From Thermoguttaceae bacterium (lineage in GTDB: Bacteria; Planctomycetota; Planctomycetia; Pirellulales; Thermoguttaceae): 64,000 nucleotides of DNA. The position numbers and the translations under genes were made by a program. Where the stretch lies: positions 168,085-232,084 of the forward strand of contig JAFRXD010000049.1 of the NCBI GenBank assembly GCA_017441605.1. The letters run 5' to 3'. The notes under the pieces were generated by a model, which saw nothing but the letters and a program-made list of their open reading frames with translations, was not told where the DNA came from and ran no database searches. Each line of letters begins with the position of its first letter. Position 1 is the first letter of the stretch. Shown piece after piece: positions 17,768 through 28,400 of the stretch.

Positions 17768-19078
17768 ATGCACGTTCGATCCCGCCGCGACTTCCTGAAG
17801 AAAAGCGCGCTCCTTTCCGCCGCGCTCGCCGCAATTCCCTCGACCCCCAAAGTTCACGCCTCGGAAAATAACGAGCTCAAAATCGGCCTCGTCGGTTGCG
17901 GCGGCCGCGGATGCGGCGCGGCCGGAAACGCCCTCGACGCCGATCCCAACGTCAAATTAATCTGCGCCGCGGACGTCTTTCCAACCCGCGGAAAAAGCGC
18001 GATCGAAGGACTTCGAGAAAAATACGGCGATCGCGTCGACGTTCCCGAAGATCGTTTCTTCGACGGGTTCGACGGGTACAAAAAGGTGCTCGAACAAGAT
18101 ATCGACATTGCCTTGCTCGTCACCCCGCAACATTTTCGTCCAACAATGATCAAGGCCGCTATCGACGCGGGTAAGCACGTCTTTGCCGAAAAGCCGGTCG
18201 CCGTGGACGGGGTCGGAATCAAAATGATTCAAGAAGCCGGAGAGCTGGCGAAGCAAAAGGGCTTGAACATCGTTGGAGGCTTGGTCAATCGCTACGGCGC
18301 TTCGGCGAAAGAGGTCATTTCGCGCATCGCCGACGGGGCGATCGGCGAAGTCGTTACCGCTCGCGGAGACCGTATGGGCGGATCGCTCTGGATGCGACCG
18401 AGAACCGAAGGTCAAACCGAAATGGAATACCAGATGACCAACTGGGTCAACTTCAACTGGATGGCGAGCGAGTACATCAACGACGTTACGATTCACCAAC
18501 TCGACATAGCGCTTTGGTCGTTCAACGACGCGACCCCGGTCGGAGCCTATGGAATGGGCGGGCGCCTGACGCGACGCGGAGAGGATACCGGCGATATGTA
18601 CGACTCGATGGCGGTCGTCTATGAATTCGCCGACGGACGCTCTCTTTACGCGTTCTCTAGACAAATCCCCGGCAGTTTCAGTCGAGCGCTCACGACGATC
18701 AACGGTTCCAAAGGCTACGCGGTTATCGGCAATTTGGAATCGAAGGCGAGTCTCTTTATCGGCGGCGAAGAAATTAAGATTCCGAGGGGCGAGACGTCCG
18801 GCTACGTCGTCGAGCACAAAGTTCTTATCGACGCCGTTCGAAGCGGTGGAGATAAATACGTCAATAACGTCGGTTATATGACGAATTCTACTGGATGCGC
18901 CATTCTTGGAAGAATGTGCTCGTTCAACGGTCAGTACGTTACTTGGGAAGAAATGTTGGAATCGGAAGGGGACAAGCCCAGCGAGTATTCAATGACCGCC
19001 ACCCCGCCGACCCTTCCCGACGAAAAGGGACGTTACAAGATCGCTTTGCCGTGCGCCGAACCCGGTTATCTCGACTAA
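17768..19078 (+). CDS. Tat-exported Gfo/Idh/MocA-family oxidoreductase
   Basis: The product is 436 residues from the ATG at 17768, chosen because AAGGAG precedes it and the promoter covers any upstream start. Residues 1-31 form a twin-arginine signal (RSRRDFLKKSALLSAALAA). A Rossmann NAD(P)-binding domain follows (LKIGLVGCGGRGCGAAGN), with the family lysine in HVFAEKPVAVD. The C-terminal substrate domain contains VNFNWMASEYINDVTIHQLDIALW. Such secreted MocA proteins are abundant in planctomycetes and are thought to act on sugars or inositols, in some cases with a tightly bound cofactor; the substrate cannot be read from sequence. It is a single-gene transcript between a strong promoter and a hairpin terminator. 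Confidence 0.9.
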   Translation: MHVRSRRDFLKKSALLSAALAAIPSTPKVHASENNELKIGLVGCGGRGCGAAGNALDADPNVKLICAADVFPTRGKSAIEGLREKYGDRVDVPEDRFFDGFDGYKKVLEQDIDIALLVTPQHFRPTMIKAAIDAGKHVFAEKPVAVDGVGIKMIQEAGELAKQKGLNIVGGLVNRYGASAKEVISRIADGAIGEVVTARGDRMGGSLWMRPRTEGQTEMEYQMTNWVNFNWMASEYINDVTIHQLDIALWSFNDATPVGAYGMGGRLTRRGEDTGDMYDSMAVVYEFADGRSLYAFSRQIPGSFSRALTTINGSKGYAVIGNLESKASLFIGGEEIKIPRGETSGYVVEHKVLIDAVRSGGDKYVNNVGYMTNSTGCAILGRMCSFNGQYVTWEEMLESEGDKPSEYSMTATPPTLPDEKGRYKIALPCAEPGYLD

Positions 19079-19104
19079 TCCGGTTCGTTTTCATTTCTCG
19101 TTTC

Positions 19105-19146
19105 GCGCGCGAACGAAACGTCCAAGGCGACGTTCGCGCGCTTTAC
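19105..19146 (+). terminator. Terminator after the oxidoreductase gene
   Basis: A perfect 11-bp GC-rich stem (19105-19115 and 19131-19141) is followed by TTTACT. It lies 27 bp after the stop. Confidence 0.6.
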
Positions 19147-19189
19147 TCTCTCGCCTTCCACGGCGACCTCGTTCTAGGACTGTTCCACT

Positions 19190-20449
19190 ATGGCAATTGA
19201 AACGATCTCGCAATCTTGGGGTTCTCGCGTCGGAGGGGCCTTTAAAGGTATTTTAGTCGGCTTTGTGTTAGTCGGAGTCTCTATCTTCTTGCTCTTCTGG
19301 AACGAGGGACGAACCGTGAAGCGAACGAGCGCGCTTAAGGAAGCGGCGCGCGTTGTCGTCGAAGCGAAGCCCTCGCCTCTCGACTCAAACTTGGAGGGTA
19401 AAGTCGTCCATCTAACGGGCGACGCCGTTTCCGAAGAAACGCTCGTCGATCCCTATTTTAACGTGTCGGTCGAAGGAATCAAACTTTCGAGGAAGGTTGA
19501 AATATACCAGTGGGAAGAAAACGTTGAATCGTCGACAAGTCGAGGTTCGGGCGGTTCGGAAACGACTAAAAAAACCTATAGTTACAATAAGGTCTGGTCG
19601 GAAAACTTAATCGACTCGTCGAATTTTTACGAATCCGGACACGAGAATCCCTCAACCGTTCCCGTCCAAAGCGAATCGTTTATCGCCAAACGCGTGTCTC
19701 TCGGCGACTACGTCCTTTCCGATTCCTTAGTCGAACAAACCGGACCGTCGGAACCGTTTGTTCCAGATCAAGCGATTTCCACTAACGTCAAGGAAAACGA
19801 GAACGTCCCCGACGTTAGCGGCGCCGATTCCTCGGACGCGTCCGACGACGATCAAGCGCCGGTGGACCCTTTGCTCGATCTTAACAATGAAGCCGAAACG
19901 CAAGACGACAAAACGAATTCCTCGACGCTCGCCGGATTTGTAAAAACTTCCGACGGGTTCTACAAAGGAACGATCGACACTCCACAAATTGGCGATATGC
20001 GCGTTTCCTTCGAACTCGTTCCCCCGACCGCGCCTATTAGCGTTATCTCTCAACAATCGGGCGATTCTTTTGTCCCGTACAAGGCGAAAACTGGCGAAGT
20101 CGAATTGCTCGAATTTGGAATCGTTGACGCCAACGAGATGTTTTCAAGAGCTCATAGGAGCAATAAGCTTATCGCTTGGCTGTTGCGATTGGTCGGCTTC
20201 GTGGTTATGAGCCTTGGCTTCGCGACAATCTTTAAACCGCTCGCCGTTGTCGCCGATGTCGTTCCGTTCCTAGGAAAGTTCGTTGGCGCGGGAACGGGCG
20301 TCGCGGCCTTCTGCCTAGCGCTCGCCGTCTCCTGCTTGACGATAGCCGCGGGCTGGATCGCTTACCGTCCCCTCGTGGCGATTCCTTTGGTTGTCGCGTC
20401 CCTCGCGGCGATCGTCTATCCGTTCTTCAAAGGAAAGAAGAGCAAGTAG
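19190..20449 (+). CDS. TMEM43/LUMA family membrane protein
   Basis: The 419-residue protein has the TMEM43 layout: one N-terminal membrane helix (about 18-38, GILVGFVLVGVSIFLLFWNEG, with the family FWNEGR motif), a large extracytoplasmic domain, and three closely spaced helices at about 328-412. The domain includes YQWEENVES and a Lys/Thr-rich linker typical of the family, but it carries a planctomycete-type acidic, Ser/Asp-rich insertion around residues 195-245. TMEM43 homologues in eukaryotes organise the inner nuclear membrane, and the bacterial role is unknown. It starts 49 bp after the preceding terminator and lies 24 bp before the next gene, with which it is probably co-transcribed. Confidence 0.85.
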   Translation: MAIETISQSWGSRVGGAFKGILVGFVLVGVSIFLLFWNEGRTVKRTSALKEAARVVVEAKPSPLDSNLEGKVVHLTGDAVSEETLVDPYFNVSVEGIKLSRKVEIYQWEENVESSTSRGSGGSETTKKTYSYNKVWSENLIDSSNFYESGHENPSTVPVQSESFIAKRVSLGDYVLSDSLVEQTGPSEPFVPDQAISTNVKENENVPDVSGADSSDASDDDQAPVDPLLDLNNEAETQDDKTNSSTLAGFVKTSDGFYKGTIDTPQIGDMRVSFELVPPTAPISVISQQSGDSFVPYKAKTGEVELLEFGIVDANEMFSRAHRSNKLIAWLLRLVGFVVMSLGFATIFKPLAVVADVVPFLGKFVGAGTGVAAFCLALAVSCLTIAAGWIAYRPLVAIPLVVASLAAIVYPFFKGKKSK

Positions 20450-20473
20450 CGCTCGCTACCCGAAAGGAGTAAA

Positions 20474-23400
20474 ATGGAAGACGCGAAGGCGAAACGCGCG
20501 GAAAAAGAATTAACGCGACGCGTTCTCAAAACCCAGTCGGAAGTCCGACGCGTCGATCTCCTCGCGGCGATCGGCGCTTTCGCGACCCTCGCCCTCGCCC
20601 TCCTCCTTCTTGGAGTTCTCCTCGACTCCTGGATACTCCCTTCGGGTTTTTCTACAAAAGGTCGCGCCTATTACGCCCTCTTTTGGATCCTTTCCGCTTC
20701 GGTTTTCTTTATCTCTCGACTCGTTCCCGTTTTTCGGCGACGCGTCAGTATCTTGTTCGCGGCGAAGGAACTAGAGGAAGCGTGGGGCGACAAGCGCAAC
20801 CTGACCATAAATTGGTTGCAACTTTGCAAGCTGAATCGCGACAAAGATAATCCCGACGAAGACTCCACTCGAGAAGAAATTCTTTCGGAAGTGGCGCTTC
20901 AAGCGGCGAACTTCGCGCGCAAGCAAGGTCGAGATTCGTCGGTCGATTATTCCAGTCTCATACGTTGGGGCGTCGTTTTCGTCGTCGTCGTCGCCTTGTG
21001 GGCGGGATATATTGCGTTTTCTCCTAAAAACCCGTTCGTCGGGGCCGCGCGAATCGCAGTCCCGCTCGCGCAAATAGAGCGTCCGCAAGCGTTGCGTTTC
21101 CGTTCGATTACCCCTGGCGACGCCGTCGTCTACCGAGGCGACTTTCTCGAAATCGAGGCGGAAATACCTGGCGCGGATTCCTCCTCGAACGTCGAGGTTC
21201 TCGTCTCTTCGCTTGACGGGAGAATCGTCGACGTCCCCTTTCAAATGACCTCTTTGGGATCTTCTAGATTTGGCGGCAAAATTCCCGACGATCCAAGTGG
21301 TCTCGAAGAAAGCGTCTCGTATCGCGTTGTTGTAAACAGAGGATTAAGAACCGAAAGCGAATCGCGTCAATTTACGGCGGAGGTTCGTCCAAGCCCCTAT
21401 TTCCGAGTCGAAACAACAAAGATTACCTTCCCCGAGTACGCGGGGATCGCTCCTTTGACCGTCGAAAATCAAGGCGACGTTCGCGCTCTGGAGGGCGCGG
21501 TCGTTTCGATTGTCGCCAGTGGCGGAGCCGATCTCGAGAGAGCTTCGTTCCTACCCGACGGAAACCCGGCTCGTTCAAAGAAAATGACGATCGATCCGAG
21601 CGCCCCTCGCCGCGCGTCGATAGATTTTGTTCTCGAATGGAAAACCCCCGCGTCCTCCGATTCCGAAAACGCGAGAGAACAAGACTTCTACTCGTATCGA
21701 CTGGTTTCAAACGACGTTTACGGAGAGAAAAATCGAGACCAACGCGATTATTCGGTCTCGATCGTTCCCGATCTCCCTCCGATCGTTCGTTGGATTTCGG
21801 GTTCAAGTTCCGTTGTCGAAATCCCTTTTAACGACGTCTTGCGCGTCGAACTCGTCGCGGAAGATCCCGATTTTTCTCTAAGAACGGCTAAAATGGCTTT
21901 TGCGTTGCTCGAATCGGGAGATCGGAAAGAAAAGGTCGCGCCGGAACCGTTCGTCCTGACTCTCGGAGAACCGGACGAACCGCCCTTTGGAAGCGTCGCT
22001 CAAAGTCAAACGACCTTTGCGGGGGAGCGACATATTTTCTGCGAACTGTCCCCCGAAAAGTTGGGGCTCGCGATTGGCGACGTCGTGGAATACTGGCCTG
22101 TCGTTAGCGATTCTAAATTGCCGGAACCAAACGTAACGAACGGCGAGAGACGCTCTTTTAAAGTGGTCGAATCGATCGCAAATCCCAAGGGCGTCCAAGA
22201 ACCGGAGGAAGCGGACGAACCTTCCAAGGACGACGCTGGAAATCAAAATCAAAACGAGGGAACGGACGGAGAGTCCGCCAATTCCGACAAAGAAGGAAAC
22301 GGCGAGGGACAAAATCCCAACGGTTCCCAAAACAACGAGAGCGAAGAATCGCAAGGTCAACAAGGAGAGCCTTCTCAAAGCCAGGGGAATCAAGGAGAAA
22401 ACGAGGAATCGCAAGGTTCCGAACAAGGCGGCGAAGGAACGGCCAACGAGAATGTCGGAGGCGCGGAAAACGACGAATCGTCGGAAAAGGGAGGCGCGTC
22501 CGAGACGTCCGGTTCTTCAAAAGGCTCCGAACAAAATCCAAACGACTCTCAAACCGACTCGGGATCCGATAATAACGACGAAACGAGCGAAAACGGTAAT
22601 TCGTCCGCTCAAAACGCCTCCGGCAACGACTCTCCGCAAGACGGTTCCTCCGAGGAACAAGTCCCCCAGAATTCGACAACCTCGACGTCAAATTCCGTCG
22701 ATCCGAGCCAAGCTTTCGAAACCATAAAAGATTATATAGACGAAACGGGAGCCTCTTCTCCTCAAACGAACGACGGTTTGGACGATTCTAAAACGGACGA
22801 ATCCCAACGCAATGGCGTTGGCGCGGAAGGAGACCCGACAGGGGAACCGACCAACGAATCCGCCAATGAAGTCGAACCCAACTCCGGCGACGAAGTCGAA
22901 CCCAATTTCGACCAAGGCGAAGACATTTCGGAGCCAAAAGAAACTCGACCCCTTCCCAAGAGGACGAGTCCTGAAAAGCCAAACTCAGACTTGCCGTCCT
23001 ATAAGGCGAGCGATCCGGAAAACGTCGATCCCCGCGCTCGTCGCGTAGAGACTGACAATGTTTCAAACGAGAACAATTATCTAGCCCAAAACGCGACGCC
23101 CAACGCCCCGACGTCGAAGAATCGACGCGACGACGCCAATATTGCCTTTGATCCGCTCGACAATTCGCCCGCTACCGCCGCCGATGAAATCGACGCCAAC
23201 GCGAACGAGGTCAAGGGAAGTTCGGATCTCGACGTCCCGGACGCTCCGTCTGAGATCGATCGGGAACAAACCGACGACTCTTCCAATACGGAAGCGGAGA
23301 GCGATCAAACGTTGTCGCCGGGAACTTCGAACGGCGATTCCTCGGAAACGAAGGAAAACGGTCCCCGTTCCGATAATGGGAGCGGTCAAACGGGTTCTGA

Positions 23401-23962
23401 TCAAAATCGCTCGGATTCTTCAAATAATGAAGACGCGGCCGACGATCCTTCAAACGGAAAATCCAACGATTCGTCGCAAAAACGCGGCGGAGGCGGCGGA
23501 TCCGGCCTTGGCGAGATCGAGTCGCGCGATTATTCGTTGGCCCCGGCGGACGCCCCTAAACTTCAATACGCTGAAAGCGCCTCAAATCTTGTCCTTGATT
23601 ACTTAGAGGACGTCTTAAACAAGGACGTCGACGAGGAACTCTTGAAGCGATTGGGTTGGACGGAAGAACAATTGCGAGATTTTCTGGATCGTTGGAAAAA
23701 GTTGCGAAACGACGCTCGACTTGGAGATCCGAGGGCCAAACGAGACTACTTGAGCGCCCTGGAAAAAATGGAGCTCGACGTCGATCTGGCGCGAGACTAT
23801 TCCGGGAACGACGCGTTCGAACGAGACCCTGCGCCGATGATCCGAGATCGCGTCAGGACCTCGAGCGAGGCGTCCCGATTCAAGACCCCCGATCGACTCG
23901 ACGAGCGCGCGAGAGCCTACGCGCGAGGAATCTCGAGTTCAAAAACTAGAGGCAAGCGTTAA
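20474..23962 (+). CDS. Large membrane protein with three N-terminal helices and a vast low-complexity region
   Basis: This 1162-residue protein resembles large planctomycete proteins with a DUF4175-like start, but I do not know its function. Hydrophobic helices are at about 29-50, 63-85 and 157-180. An extracytoplasmic region with Ig-like strand patterns runs to about 560. Then roughly 440 residues (about 570-1010) are dominated by Glu, Asn, Ser, Gln, Gly and Asp, with SEKGGASETSGSSKGSEQNP-like stretches. A short folded helical domain (about 1020-1160) ends the chain, with YLEDVLNKDVDEELLKRLGW and EEQLRDFLDRWKKL. A good AAGGAG site precedes the ATG. It is 24 bp downstream of the TMEM43-like gene, so both may act together in the membrane. 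Confidence 0.75.
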   Translation: MEDAKAKRAEKELTRRVLKTQSEVRRVDLLAAIGAFATLALALLLLGVLLDSWILPSGFSTKGRAYYALFWILSASVFFISRLVPVFRRRVSILFAAKELEEAWGDKRNLTINWLQLCKLNRDKDNPDEDSTREEILSEVALQAANFARKQGRDSSVDYSSLIRWGVVFVVVVALWAGYIAFSPKNPFVGAARIAVPLAQIERPQALRFRSITPGDAVVYRGDFLEIEAEIPGADSSSNVEVLVSSLDGRIVDVPFQMTSLGSSRFGGKIPDDPSGLEESVSYRVVVNRGLRTESESRQFTAEVRPSPYFRVETTKITFPEYAGIAPLTVENQGDVRALEGAVVSIVASGGADLERASFLPDGNPARSKKMTIDPSAPRRASIDFVLEWKTPASSDSENAREQDFYSYRLVSNDVYGEKNRDQRDYSVSIVPDLPPIVRWISGSSSVVEIPFNDVLRVELVAEDPDFSLRTAKMAFALLESGDRKEKVAPEPFVLTLGEPDEPPFGSVAQSQTTFAGERHIFCELSPEKLGLAIGDVVEYWPVVSDSKLPEPNVTNGERRSFKVVESIANPKGVQEPEEADEPSKDDAGNQNQNEGTDGESANSDKEGNGEGQNPNGSQNNESEESQGQQGEPSQSQGNQGENEESQGSEQGGEGTANENVGGAENDESSEKGGASETSGSSKGSEQNPNDSQTDSGSDNNDETSENGNSSAQNASGNDSPQDGSSEEQVPQNSTTSTSNSVDPSQAFETIKDYIDETGASSPQTNDGLDDSKTDESQRNGVGAEGDPTGEPTNESANEVEPNSGDEVEPNFDQGEDISEPKETRPLPKRTSPEKPNSDLPSYKASDPENVDPRARRVETDNVSNENNYLAQNATPNAPTSKNRRDDANIAFDPLDNSPATAADEIDANANEVKGSSDLDVPDAPSEIDREQTDDSSNTEAESDQTLSPGTSNGDSSETKENGPRSDNGSGQTGSDQNRSDSSNNEDAADDPSNGKSNDSSQKRGGGGGSGLGEIESRDYSLAPADAPKLQYAESASNLVLDYLEDVLNKDVDEELLKRLGWTEEQLRDFLDRWKKLRNDARLGDPRAKRDYLSALEKMELDVDLARDYSGNDAFERDPAPMIRDRVRTSSEASRFKTPDRLDERARAYARGISSSKTRGKR

Positions 23963-23978
23963 AAATACCGTCGGGGAC

Positions 23979-24006
23979 TTCCGTCAAAAGAGGTTTTGTG
24001 TATAAT
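23979..24006 (+). promoter_or_regulatory. Promoter of the btaA-like gene
   Basis: TTCCGT (23979-23984), a 16-bp spacer and a perfect TATAAT (24001-24006). The start point would be near 24013, about 70 nt before the coding region. Confidence 0.6.
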
Positions 24007-24083
24007 CGGGGAGCGCTTTTGTTCCGTTTGAACGAGTCGCATTTCCGCGTTATTATAGAAACCAGTCATTAGGAAATATCATA

Positions 24084-25283
24084 ATGAGTTCTCTCGCCGA
24101 AAAAATTAGCATGAAGGTTTTTACCTGCGTGCACGGCAATAATCTTGTTTACAACACCTGTTGGGAAGATCCCCGATTAGACAAGCAAGTTCTCAATTTG
24201 ACTCCCGACGACAACGTGTTCGTTATTACCTCGGCGGGTTGCAACGCCCTCTCTTACGCCATCGGCGGCGCGAAACACGTCTACTGCGCCGATATGAATT
24301 ATCGGCAAAACGCGACGCTCGAGCTAAAAATCGCCGGTATTAAAGAGCTAGATTACGAAACGTTCTTTAAACTCTTCGGCGAAGGCCGCCTTCCCGGCGT
24401 TCAACAAATATATCGCGACAAACTCCGCGCGCATATGTGCGAACTCTCCCAAAAATACTGGGATCGATACATTGCGGACTTCTTCGATAATCCGAGAAAG
24501 ACCTTCTATTTTCGCGGAACCTCTGGCTATCTAGCTCAATGGATCAACAAGTACATTATTGGGCGCGGAAGTATGCGTCGCAAACTTGACGCGCTGATTA
24601 ACGCGCCCACGCTCGAGGAACAGAAAAAGATTTGGGGCGAGGTTCGGGACAAGTTCTGGTCTCCGCTTATGCGTTTCGTCGCCAATAGAGACTTCACGAT
24701 GTCGCTAGTGGGCGTGCCCAAAGATCAACGCAAGCAAATCGAGAAAACCTACGGGAAACTTGTGCCCTTTATTCAAGAGTGCCTCGATACTATCTTCGGA
24801 GTCCTTCCCATTCAGGACAACTACTTCTGGCGCGTCTATGCGACCGGTTCCTACACCAAAAACTGCTGTCCCGAATATTTGACCCCGGAAGGTTTTGAAA
24901 CGCTCAAGTCCGGAGCGGTCGACAACGTTACCGCCTATACCTGTACCGCGGAAGAATTTCTCCGGAAGAATCCCGACCTTAAGATTAGCAAATTCGTCTT
25001 GCTCGATCATATGGATTGGCTCTCGGACAAGCTGTACGACGCGTTAATTAGCGAGTGGGACGCGATTCTTCAAACCGCCGCCCCTCGCGCCCGCATTTTG
25101 TGGCGCAGCGGAGGATTGGACACTTCGACTTATCTCGATAATCTTCCCGTCAAGCTCAACGGGCAAGAGAAGAAACTTTCCGAAATACTCGAATACCGCA
25201 AAGAGGAAGCGGCGGAGCTCCACAAGTTATGTCGAGTTCACACTTACGGTAGTTTTTATATCGCCGACTTGCTTAACGCTTAG
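24084..25283 (+). CDS. btaA: BtaA-like (DUF3419) S-adenosylmethionine:diacylglycerol 3-amino-3-carboxypropyltransferase
   Basis: The 399-residue protein matches the DUF3419/BtaA family along its length. BtaA transfers the 3-amino-3-carboxypropyl group of S-adenosylmethionine to diacylglycerol, making the homoserine head group of betaine lipids used when phosphate is scarce. The adenosylmethionine site is seen in VFVITSAGCNALSYAIGG followed by the acidic VYCADMNYRQNATLELK, and a second conserved block is KFVLLDHMDWLSD near 315. The N-terminal FTCVHGNNLVYNTCWEDPR is also typical. BtaB, the N-methyltransferase that completes the betaine lipid, is not adjacent. The gene is flanked by its own promoter and terminator. 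Confidence 0.85.
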   Translation: MSSLAEKISMKVFTCVHGNNLVYNTCWEDPRLDKQVLNLTPDDNVFVITSAGCNALSYAIGGAKHVYCADMNYRQNATLELKIAGIKELDYETFFKLFGEGRLPGVQQIYRDKLRAHMCELSQKYWDRYIADFFDNPRKTFYFRGTSGYLAQWINKYIIGRGSMRRKLDALINAPTLEEQKKIWGEVRDKFWSPLMRFVANRDFTMSLVGVPKDQRKQIEKTYGKLVPFIQECLDTIFGVLPIQDNYFWRVYATGSYTKNCCPEYLTPEGFETLKSGAVDNVTAYTCTAEEFLRKNPDLKISKFVLLDHMDWLSDKLYDALISEWDAILQTAAPRARILWRSGGLDTSTYLDNLPVKLNGQEKKLSEILEYRKEEAAELHKLCRVHTYGSFYIADLLNA

Positions 25284-25289
25284 ACGCGT

Positions 25290-25323
25290 TTGGGCGCGGA
25301 AAGAAGCGACTTTCCGCGCCCAA
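25290..25323 (+). terminator. Terminator after btaA-like gene
   Basis: A perfect 14-bp GC-rich stem (25290-25303 with 25310-25323) and a 6-nt loop, followed by GTTTGCTCG. The stem is very strong but the T tract is weak. Confidence 0.7.
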
Positions 25324-25402
25324 GTTTGCTCGACTGTTCTCCCTTTCGCAATCCGGGTCTCTCTCTCCTCTACTCAAGGCGAGTTCCGGAACATTGACGG
25401 CA

Positions 25403-28400
25403 ATGATCTCTCTAATTCCTTGCTATAGTCTGGAAGATTTTTCGCTGTATAGAAAATCGTCGGAAGTTGACGAAATCTTTTCCGCTTGGTCCGCTCTTTA
25501 TCATCCGGCGCTTGTCGCGCGATTCGGGGTGGCTCCGCGATGGGAGGCGGCGGGAAGTCCATCGACGGGAAAAGAGCGAAGACTCGTCGTCGTCCCGCCT
25601 TGCGCCGAGTATCTTGTCTCCCGATCTTGGCTTAAATCGGCGGAAGAAGAAGGCGCGATCATTATCAGAAACGTCGCGGATAGAGACGATATACTAAAGA
25701 CGATTTTTGAAAAGCTTGAAATAAACGGTAGCGAAAACGACGACGCCGCGGAATCGTTTTTAGCCGTCGGCCTATGTTGCCTCCTTGAAGAGCTTCTTAC
25801 GCGCAAATTGCGTTATATGAGCAACTTGGACCTTGTGAGTTTTAATTCTCGCATTGTCGACGCCGCTCGCGCTCACTTGAGCGGCGACGAGGAGGAACGC
25901 GAAAAGAACCTACAAAAAGCCTTTGACTTGCTCGCGACCTCAAAGGAGTATTTCTTCCCGACCGCGACTAAATTCCTTGATCTAACTAAGCCGTTGGAAG
26001 AGGATTTGGCGGAGGCGTTGCCGAACGAATTGAAAAAACGTCGTCAACGCGACGCCAAAACCAATTTGTTTCTACCCGCGCCGCTTCTCCGAAAGTGCGA
26101 AAAACATTTCCCTGAGACGTTATGCCTACTTAGAGAAGAAATCGCCGCAAAACGAGTCTTTCTAGTGGGAGGCGATTCGCTGGAAGCCCCGTTATATCTC
26201 ATGGATCCGCTCGAAATCGCGCGCCTTTTGCTCGACGGACGAAACGAGTATCTTCGCGCGTTGGGTACACCCCCGAGCGCCTTTGGAAGGCAAGAGCAAG
26301 GCTACGCCCAAATACTTCCGCAACTACTTAAATTAACGGGCTATCGCGGCGCGCTAAGCCGAACCGGGGACGGTTGGTCTCTTTTGGAAAAATCTACCGA
26401 TCGCTCGCGTTTTCTCTGGAAAGGGAGAGACGGATCGACGATCGCGACTCTTTGCAAAAAAACCCTCGACGCCGCGAACTCCGAAGACTTGCTCCAACTT
26501 CCCGATAAAATTGGGAATTCGTACTATTCCGAAGACGCCGACGCGGTCGTGTTCGAACACCGTCCTTTCGCGGAATCGCGATGGTTGGACGACCTCCTTC
26601 GAATGGACAAGTATTCTCCCGTTTTGGGAAAATTTTACGACATTGACGAGTATTTCCGAGTTACCGAGGGACTGGGAAAAAAAGAAAAGTTTGTCAAAGA
26701 CAACTTCAAGACAAATTTTTTAACTCGATCCGCCAAAAGAAATCGAGACGATCTAGTCTCCTCTTGGGTCAAACGTCGACGACTTGGGGAAATAGAATCG
26801 GTTTTCAAAGGACTTGAGACCTCGCTTCGCGCTTTTACGGTCAAAGCGAAGCGCTCCTCAAAGCTCGACGATTTATTCGACGCGTACTTAACGAGTTCGA
26901 ACGAGCTAATCCAAAAAGCGAGCCAAGCCCTCGAAAGAATCAACGAGGCTTTGTTGCCCGTCGAATCGAACTCCCCTACTTCAACGCCGGACCTCGACTC
27001 GCTTTTCGAAGAGTTGGAACGGGAAAAAGACGCGACGCTAGCGCTCGCGTCGAAGTTCCTAGCGGAAGCGTTCCTAAACGCGAGCGAGTCCGATCTTGTC
27101 GACGATTCCAATCTTGGTTTTCTTTTCTTCAACGGAACCGGGTCGCGCAAAACCGCCCGTTGGGAGATCCGCGGTTCAAGGGACGCGCTCGATTTGTTCG
27201 CGCGAGATTTGGCCGAATACGAAACCGACGTTTGGGAAGCGCCCGTCGATTCTTCGACATTCGTCGCTCAATATCGCGCCGAGTTAAATCCGGGCGAGTT
27301 ATTCTGGATCCCCAAGTCAGACGACGTCGAATATCGTTTTCATAATCGTCCTCTATTCGATTCGAGCGGCTTTTCCACCCCCTCCTTTACGGAAGAAATA
27401 TCGATCGCGCCAAATGCCGAAAACGAAACGACTTCCAACAAATCGCCCGGTTTTCTTAAGAGAATCGCCGAAAAATTGCGCGGCGACGTTCCCAATTCGG
27501 TCAATTGCGCCGAGGGAAGTCGGTCGTCGAAAAAAACGTTGGCGGAATTTGTCGTTAAGAAATACTCGGCCTCGGAAATTGAGAAATATTACCGGCTTAG
27601 AAACGACTTTTTTGAATTAAGAATCGATCCGATCTCCGGCGCGGTTCGGCGTTTGACCACCTACGAATCGGCCGCCACTTTCCACAACGGCGTGTTGCGC
27701 CAACCCAATATGGGCAATAGACTCGCCTGGGACGTCGCCTTTAAAATTCCATCGGACTCGCTTGACGACGATCCTCGCTCCCCCGACGATTCGGGGTACG
27801 GTTATTCGATTTCCGCCGCCGATTCCATTGACATACTCGCGTCGGAACCGAGCGTTGGACGCGTTAGAATCTCGGGGCGCATGGTTTTGCCTTCGGGCGA
27901 ATTGGCGGGGCGTTTCGTTCAAATTCTCACCGCTCGTTTGCGCGACAGAATCATTGAGGTCGAGCTCGAACTAGAACCGCGTCTAGAGCCGGGCGACTCC
28001 CCTTGGGACTCGTACTACTGCTGCCGCGCGGCGTGGAAAGACGCTCTGGCGGACGTCAGAGGAGGCGCGTCCGCCTCATTGATTGGGACGGCGCGAGATT
28101 ATCTCCAGGCCCCAGAGTGCGTCGATATTCGAAGCGAAGAATCTATTGGACTTACCATTCTCTCGGCGGGCTTGCCTTATTTCAAAAAAACGGCGGACGC
28201 GAGAATAGACGCGATTCTCGTTCCGAAGGGAGAAACCTCGCGCAAGTTTCGTTTCGCGTTCGGCGTCGATTTAGAGAGACCTCATCTGGACGCGCTCGCC
28301 TTTCTCGCTCCCGATCCGCTCCGTCTAGACGACGTCCCGCGTCCTAAACGAAAGTCTCGCGAGCTTTTTTCCTCGAACCTTGCAAACGTCCAAATCCGCG

